Position numbers and translations under genes: made by a program. The notes under the pieces are model-generated. The model saw only the letters and a list, made by a program, of their open reading frames with translations, searched no databases and had not been told where the DNA came from. Positions 6,001 to 9,637 of a stretch of 9,637 nt of DNA are shown here, in pieces (within the stretch, counting starts at the first letter, position 1; every line of letters begins with the position of its first letter). This stretch comes from CAZYMF01 sp964648215 (GTDB taxonomy: Bacteria; Desulfobacterota; Binatia; HRBIN30; JACQVA1), in NCBI GenBank assembly GCA_964648215.1, contig CAZYMF010000188.1, positions 1 through 9,637 on the forward strand, given 5' to 3'.

Positions 6001-6729
6001 CTGGCGCACGCGCTGCGCATCAGCACCGTCGGCGAGCTGGCCAGCGGCCTGGCGCACGAGCTCAACCAGCCGCTGTCGGCGATCGTGAACGAAGTCGAGG
6101 CGTGCGCGCGCTATGTACGGTCGGGCAAGACCACCTCGGCGAAGCTCCTGACGCTGCTGGAAGATGCCGCGGGCGAGGCGTTGCGAGCCGGAAGCATCGT
6201 CGAGCACCTGCGCCAATTCATCGAGAAGGGAAAGCCGCGGTTCGAGCACGCGGATCTGTGTGAGATTGCCCGCAACGTCACGCACCTGTTGGGTCGCGAG
6301 ATCGAACGGGAGCGCATCACCTTGCGGCTCGATTTGCACCCTCGGCCGCTGCCGATCCATGCGGACCGGATCCAGATCGAGCAGGTCATCGTGAACCTGC
6401 TGCAGAACGCCATCGACGCGCTGCGCAAAGCCCGTGGTCAGCGCGAGATCCAGCTGCAGGTGCGCGCAACGAAAGACATGGCCGAGGTGACCGTGCGCGA
6501 CACCGGTAAGGGCATCCCGGCGGCAGCCGCCGAGCGCACGTTCGAGCCGTTCTTCACCACCAAGGCGCACGGTCTGGGAATGGGCCTGGCGATCAGCCGC
6601 TCCATCATCGAGGCGCATGGGGGGCGGATCCTGGTGAAGCGCCGCGCCGATGGGGGCCGCGGCACCGCCGTCCGCTTCACCCTGCCACTGCGGCCGGTCA
6701 AGGCGGCGCGGAGGAAGCCAGCCAAATGA
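3001..6729 (+). CDS. CheB-CheR-PAS-PAS-PAS-histidine kinase fusion
   Basis: This is a 1242-aa multidomain signalling protein. Residues 35-220 are a CheB methylesterase domain with its triad: Ser43 (GASAGG), His70 (QHLD), Asp162 (GTGTDGS); it has no receiver. Residues 242-500 are CheR methyltransferase: NVTSFFRE (301-308), the SAM loop ACATGEEA (339-346), and CRNLLIYL (441-448). A PAS-like segment follows (541-648), then a long coiled coil of NEEL/KEEL heptads (665-748), then two more PAS-like segments (750-855, 860-985). The C-terminus is a NtrB/FixL-type kinase: H-box LAHELNQP with His1019, N-box Asn1132/Asn1136, DTGKGI (1167-1172), FEPFFTTK (1181-1188), GLGMGL (1191-1196). No membrane segment is seen, so it is cytoplasmic. 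The stop overlaps the next gene's ATG by 4 bp, marking it as the partner kinase. The start at 3001 is uncertain: GAGGG at 2995-2999 is too close, so a later start is possible, but the CheB core is unaffected. Confidence 0.95.
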   Translation: MTRGKARSASPKARKRSPAAHHREATRRVRHRTAFPIVGLGASAGGLDAFRRFFIALPDQCGMAFVLIQHLDPTRESLTADLVGTYTRMRVAQAEDGMKVEPNHVYVIPPNTYLSIRNRTLRLSPPTAPRSLRMAIDFFLHSLAEDQRENAIGVILSGTGTDGSLGLKEVKAAGGMTMVQDPQTAQHNGMPSSAIASGCADYVLPAERMAEALLGYVQHAEVAATSMAAPPEKASVGLAAALEMLRARARFDFTGYKKGTLRRRIQRRMSLRHINELPKYVELLRNDPAEVTALFKDLLINVTSFFREPAAWTVLQDKVMRPLVAARDTDLPLRLWVPACATGEEAYSMAMVAIEEIEAAGKVCRLQVFASDVDSEALETARAGVYPEGIAAHVSPERMARFFVKDEHTYQVNRELRDTVVFAQQSLISDPPFSRLDLISCRNLLIYLEPSVQEQLLSLLHFALRAGGYLFLGSAEGIGRQEDLFEAVSAKWRIYRRIGPTRHDRLHFPVAAAPASTTVRDPTRRAPNPSRLATLAQSLLLRRYAPACVLVNRSGEILYFHGRTEDYLVQPDGVPTQDLLAQARNGLRSKLRSALQDAVGGNHRIVLPGIQMRRGSAFPRVKITVEPLAPAPAEGESLWLISLEDEPETAPAAPPAGGNTSPDATLARQLEYELKSTKEDLQQNVEDLRAANEELMSVNEEFQSSNEELETSKEELQSLNEELTTANTQLESKIGELEATNNDLDNLLTSTNIATLFLDKRLHIRRFTPAATGLFSLIPSDIGRPINDIAQKFTDPDLLRDAAAVLRHPVAPKTEVQAQGGRWYVRQVLPYRTRDDRTEGVVMTFSDVAAEALQEARLYAESIVDTVREPLLVLDGDLRVCSANQSFYTTFRATPEKTVGQLLYDLGNRRWDIPRLRQLLGDVLPHKRALNDLELDVDFKSLGPRTVQLTARAIHRRGDRAPLMLLAIEDVTERKRAQAALRETETRKRVEDQIHQRQAELAHALRISTVGELASGLAHELNQPLSAIVNEVEACARYVRSGKTTSAKLLTLLEDAAGEALRAGSIVEHLRQFIEKGKPRFEHADLCEIARNVTHLLGREIERERITLRLDLHPRPLPIHADRIQIEQVIVNLLQNAIDALRKARGQREIQLQVRATKDMAEVTVRDTGKGIPAAAAERTFEPFFTTKAHGLGMGLAISRSIIEAHGGRILVKRRADGGRGTAVRFTLPLRPVKAARRKPAK

Positions 6730-7349
6730 CGAACGAATCGACCGTCTTCGTGGTGGACGACAACCCCGGCGTACGCAAGTCCTTGCGCGCGCTGCTGGAA
6801 TCGGCGGGCTTCGCGGTCGAGACCTACGCCTCGAGCGAAGAGTTCCTCGTCGCCTACGATCCGGAGCGTCGGGGGTGCCTGGTGCTCGACGTTCGTCTGC
6901 GGCAGGGGACCGGGCTCGACCTGCAGGACGAGCTCCGCCGGCGCCAGGCGCTGCTCCCCATCATCGTGCTGACCGGGCACGGCAATGTGCCGACGTCGGT
7001 GCGAGCGCTGAAGGCGGGCGCGGTCGATTTCCTGCAAAAGCCGGCGCCGCCCAAGCTGCTGCTGGAGCGCATCCGCGCGGCGCTCGACGCCGACCGCCAG
7101 GTACACGCGGCAACCGCTGAACGCGCCGCCGTGACGGAGCAACTCGCCAGCCTCACCCCGCGCGAGCGCGAAGTCATGGAGCTGCTCCTCGCCGGCAAGA
7201 CGTCCAAGGAGATCGCGGCGGAGATGAACCTCAGCGTCCGCACCATCGAAGGACATCGTCGCATGGTGCTGTCGAAGATGAACGTCTCGTCGGCGGCCCA
7301 GCTCGTGCGCATCGTGCTGGACGCACGGGAACCCAGCTCGCGCGGGTAG
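6726..7349 (+). CDS. FixJ/NarL-family response regulator
   Basis: This 207-aa protein has an N-terminal receiver and a C-terminal LuxR-type HTH, the FixJ arrangement and length. The receiver (about 5-120) shows Asp11/Asp12, phosphoacceptor Asp55 (LVLDVRL), Thr83 (VLTGHG) and Lys105 (LQKP), so it should be active. The HTH (about 141-200) has the family's LTPREREVMELLLAGKTSKE start and SVRTIEGHR recognition helix. It is a cytoplasmic transcription factor activated by phosphorylation. The ATGA overlap with the CheB-CheR kinase at 6726-6729 strongly implies that kinase as its partner. Its targets cannot be read from this window. The stop codon lies inside the loop of a GC-rich hairpin, possibly the end of the operon. 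Confidence 0.96.
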   Translation: MTNESTVFVVDDNPGVRKSLRALLESAGFAVETYASSEEFLVAYDPERRGCLVLDVRLRQGTGLDLQDELRRRQALLPIIVLTGHGNVPTSVRALKAGAVDFLQKPAPPKLLLERIRAALDADRQVHAATAERAAVTEQLASLTPREREVMELLLAGKTSKEIAAEMNLSVRTIEGHRRMVLSKMNVSSAAQLVRIVLDAREPSSRG

Positions 7350-7362
7350 ATCCCCCCGCGCG
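7339..7362 (+). terminator. GC-rich hairpin at the end of the response regulator gene
   Basis: CGCGCGGG at 7339-7346 pairs perfectly with CCCGCGCG at 7355-7362 around an 8-base loop that contains the TAG stop. A second hairpin, CCCGGC/GCCGGG (7379-7384 with 7391-7396), follows. Neither has a T-run, so they are only tentative transcription stops or mRNA 3'-end stabilisers. Confidence 0.4.
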
Positions 7363-7697
7363 TACCTGTACACACGGCCCCGGCGGCGCAGCCGGGAGAT
7401 AGTGCATCTGGCTGCCGCCGGCCAACTCCGCCGGTCGCTCTGGCATTGGGGTGGCCACTCTCGCGGTTCCGCCACGGAAGTGCCTCCGTCGTCTCGGCGC
7501 CGGGCGCGCGGGGCCCGTTCGATTCGACCGGCATGGCTGGTGCAGTGTGAATTGGCAGGGCGCGGCCGGCCTTTGGCGTCGCCCCCGAACGCGAAAAACG
7601 TATGCTCAACGGCGCCAACCCCTCGATCCCTTCTGAGCCCGGCAACGGCCTGTTCCTGCAGTGGCTGCACGCGAGCACCGCCCTGCCCTGCGCCGGC
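7363..7697. other. Gene-free stretch after the response regulator
   Basis: No credible gene was found on either strand. Apart from the CCCGGC/GCCGGG hairpin at 7379-7396, I see only GC-rich sequence without codon bias. The open frames on both strands here give Arg/Pro-rich, low-quality translations. A promoter for the kinase at 7801 may be here but none is recognisable. Confidence 0.4.
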
Positions 7698-7796
7698 CGT
7701 GACACCGGGATCGGCATCGCCCCCGAGCGGCAGCAAACCATCTTCGGTGCCCTGGTGGACCACGGCGCTTCGAGCGTACGTGCCAAGGTTGCCTGA
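7698..7796 (+). pseudogene. Relic of a histidine kinase ATP-binding domain
   Basis: The frame ending at the TGA of 7794-7796 contains RDTGIGIAPERQQTIF followed by GALVDHGASSVRAK. This matches the G1 box and start of the F-box of HATPase_c kinases (consensus DTGIGIAPEx..IFExFxQxDxSxxR). It stops before the GTGLGL G2 box, and nothing upstream in any frame looks like the H- or N-box. The frame can start at ATG 7602, but the first 32 residues resemble no kinase. I read it as a remnant left by deletion or recombination of a second kinase gene. A small functional peptide or a leader ORF coupled to the next gene, four bases away, is less likely. Confidence 0.6.
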
Positions 7797-7800
7797 GGAC

Positions 7801-9637
7801 ATGGCTCGTATGCCCTACTCAGCGCACCCCGACACCGCCGACCTCGCCCGCAGCGCCACCGCCTCGTTGCTGGTCGAGCGCCTGCGGGTGACGCTGTGGC
7901 TGATCATGGTCGCCAACGGAGTATTCGCCATCGAGTTGGTGATGCGCAAAGGTCTTGGGATCTACCCGATGCACGTGCTGATGCTCCACCTGATGCTGCA
8001 GTGCGCGCTCGCCCTGCGCGCGCTGCGGCAGCCGCAGTATGCGCGGCGGGCGGTGCTGATCGCGTTGATCGTCACCAGTACAGCCTGCCTTCAAGCCGCG
8101 GGCGCCGCGGTGATCGACCACGATGTCACCACACTGCCGTTTGCGGTCGTCCTGATCACCATCGGCCCAGCCGCCGTGTTGCCCTGGGGCCTGCGGCCGC
8201 AGCTCTGCTTGATCGCAGTGGCGGCGGCCACCGCCGCGTGGAGCGGCTACACCATCAGCGGGAGCTTGACGCCGGTTGCCGGGCAATCGGCGATGATGCT
8301 GCAAGTGCTGCTCGCGCTCGTGGTCTCCCTGGCGGTGGCCTATCAGTTCGCACACTATCGCCACACCATCGAGCAGCGCAGCGATGAGTTGACCGCCAGC
8401 ACGGAGCGCTATCGCGCGCTGGCCGAGAACGTCACCGATGTCATTACGCGGGTCACACCCGACGGCACCCTGCGCTACGTGTCGCCGGCCATCCGCGGGC
8501 TCGGCTACGCGTCGTCCGATCTGGTCGGCCGCAACATGTTCGACTTCGTCCATCCCGACGAGGTCGGCGACATCCGTGCGGCTTTTGCGGCCGCGCTCGC
8601 GACCGCCGGCACGTCGACAGTCAGCTTTCGTATGCGCCGCGCGGACGGCGAGTACCGGTGGGTGGAGCTCAGCAGTCGGGTCGTCGCCAATGCCGCCGGC
8701 GGCACAACGCCGGAGGTCCTAACGGTGATGCGCGACATCAGTGAGCGCCGCCAAGGGCAGGAGGCGCTGCGCCGCAGCGAGCAACACTTCCGCGCCTTGA
8801 TCGAAAACTCGCTCGACATGATTTCGGTCATCAACGCCGACGGCACGTCCAGCTATCGCAGCCCGACGAACATGCGAGCCCTGGGCTACAACCAGGACGC
8901 CGCCGCCCGCTTCAGCCCATTCGAGCTGCTCCACCCCGACGACCGGCCGCGCCTGATGGCAACACTTGGGGCAATCACAGGAACCCCGCGGGCCACGCAG
9001 TCGTTCATGGGTCGCTTCCGGCACGCCGATGGCTCGTGGCACGTGCTCGAAGGGACGGTCACCAACCTGCTCCATGATCCGGCGGTGGCGGGTCTGGTCG
9101 TCAACTCGCGCGACACGACCGAGCGCAGACGGGTCGAAGCCCGGTTGCAGCAGGCGGAGGGCGCCGCCGCGACGGCTGTGCAACACCTTGCCGCCATTGT
9201 TGAGTCCTCGGAGGACGCAATTATTGGCGGGGATCTGGACGGCACCATCGTGAGCTGGAACCGTGCGGCGGAGCGGCTCTACGGCTATACGGTGGCAGAG
9301 GCGATAGGACACCCCGTGTCCGTCATCTATCCACCGGATCGACCCGACGAGGGGCGGCGGATTGTGGAACACCTCAAGCGGGGTGAAGTCGTCAGGCATG
9401 ACGACACCACGAGGATGCACAAGGACGGCGCGCGCATTCCGGTCTCGGTGACCATTTCGCCCATCACCAATACCGCCGGCATCACCATTGGCGCCTCGGC
9501 AATCGCCCGCGACATCACCGAGCGCAAACGAGTCGAAGCTCAGTTGCAGCAGGCGAAGGAAGACGCCGAGACGGCCAACCGGGCGAAGAGCGAGTTCCTC
9601 GCGAACATGAGCCACGAGATCCGCACGCCGATGAACG
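7801..9637 (+). CDS. Membrane-bound multi-PAS sensor histidine kinase (3' end cut by window)
   Basis: The frame is open from 7801 to the window edge (612 codons, partial). Residues 29-184 contain about six hydrophobic segments (near 29-47, 54-73, 84-103, 111-128, 134-150, 163-184), so the N-terminus is an integral membrane sensor of a type I cannot name. Three PAS domains follow (about 201-318, 325-445, 461-575), each ending in a PAC-type motif (RDISERR, RDTTERRR, RDITERKR). A coil leads to the HisKA H-box NMSHEIRTPMN with phosphoacceptor His605, where the window ends; an ATPase domain and perhaps receivers should follow. This H-box type is common in hybrid kinases, which would suit the HPt upstream. 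The start is uncertain: GAGGA at 7795-7799 is too close for ATG 7801 but is ten bases from ATG 7810. The ligand is unknown. Confidence 0.92.
   Translation, partial: MARMPYSAHPDTADLARSATASLLVERLRVTLWLIMVANGVFAIELVMRKGLGIYPMHVLMLHLMLQCALALRALRQPQYARRAVLIALIVTSTACLQAAGAAVIDHDVTTLPFAVVLITIGPAAVLPWGLRPQLCLIAVAAATAAWSGYTISGSLTPVAGQSAMMLQVLLALVVSLAVAYQFAHYRHTIEQRSDELTASTERYRALAENVTDVITRVTPDGTLRYVSPAIRGLGYASSDLVGRNMFDFVHPDEVGDIRAAFAAALATAGTSTVSFRMRRADGEYRWVELSSRVVANAAGGTTPEVLTVMRDISERRQGQEALRRSEQHFRALIENSLDMISVINADGTSSYRSPTNMRALGYNQDAAARFSPFELLHPDDRPRLMATLGAITGTPRATQSFMGRFRHADGSWHVLEGTVTNLLHDPAVAGLVVNSRDTTERRRVEARLQQAEGAAATAVQHLAAIVESSEDAIIGGDLDGTIVSWNRAAERLYGYTVAEAIGHPVSVIYPPDRPDEGRRIVEHLKRGEVVRHDDTTRMHKDGARIPVSVTISPITNTAGITIGASAIARDITERKRVEAQLQQAKEDAETANRAKSEFLANMSHEIRTPMN

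Noticed and set aside
3028..6618. Antisense open frame of 1196 codons opposite the CheB-CheR kinase
   Set aside because: It mirrors the codon register of an unmistakable gene. Stop codons are rare opposite G/C-ending codons, and its translation is Gln/Arg/Leu/Val-rich with no domain signature.
7350..7800. tRNA or small RNA gene in the gap
   Set aside because: No cloverleaf, T-loop motif or promoter-terminator pair could be found by eye.
6438..7802. Antisense open frame of 454 codons across the regulator gene and the following gap
   Set aside because: It runs opposite the kinase end, the FixJ-like gene and the relic; the protein is low-complexity, Arg/Ala/Gly-rich and not domain-like.
7819..9615. 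Antisense open frames opposite the membrane kinase
   Set aside because: They are shadows of a continuous + strand gene with membrane, PAS and HisKA signatures.

Overview
The window is GC-rich bacterial DNA with strongly G/C-biased third codon positions and good Shine-Dalgarno sites. Every convincing gene is on the + strand. The gene content (FmdB zinc ribbon, CspA-type cold shock protein, orphan HPt, CheB-CheR-histidine kinase fusion with a FixJ-type regulator, large PAS kinase) suggests a free-living, signalling-rich, high-GC Gram-negative such as a proteobacterium or a deltaproteobacteria-like lineage. No rRNA or other taxonomic marker is present, so this is inference.

Region by region: 1-234 is a small FmdB-family zinc-ribbon gene. 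474-926 is a stand-alone histidine phosphotransfer (HPt) protein. 1216-1422 is a cold shock protein with a long leader and a clear intrinsic terminator (1449-1485). 1520-2675 holds a compact run of four small genes behind a possible promoter: a 106-aa unknown protein whose leader can fold to hide its ribosome binding site, a 78-aa unknown protein, a 69-aa zinc-ribbon protein overlapping it by ATGA, and a 41-aa basic protein that begins MGDKSPKS. 2679-2830 is a palindrome-rich, MITE/REP-like dispersed repeat, followed by a gene-free stretch up to 3000.

3001-7349 is the centrepiece: a 1242-aa protein with CheB methylesterase, CheR methyltransferase, a PAS-like segment, a coiled coil, two further PAS-like segments and a HisKA/HATPase kinase. 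It overlaps by 4 bp a FixJ/NarL-type response regulator. No cheA, cheW or receptor gene is present, so this looks like a two-component system that has absorbed receptor-modification enzymes. 7350-7800 is non-coding apart from a short relic of a histidine kinase ATP-binding domain. From 7801 to the window edge runs a membrane-anchored sensor kinase (about six membrane segments, three PAS domains, start of HisKA), cut off just after its phosphoacceptor histidine.

How they may work together (inference): the CheB-CheR kinase would phosphorylate the FixJ-like regulator, which binds DNA through its LuxR-type HTH. The HPt could serve a hybrid kinase, possibly the truncated one if it carries a receiver beyond the window. 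The cold-shock gene, the structured leader and the four small genes look like a separate stress or post-transcriptional block.
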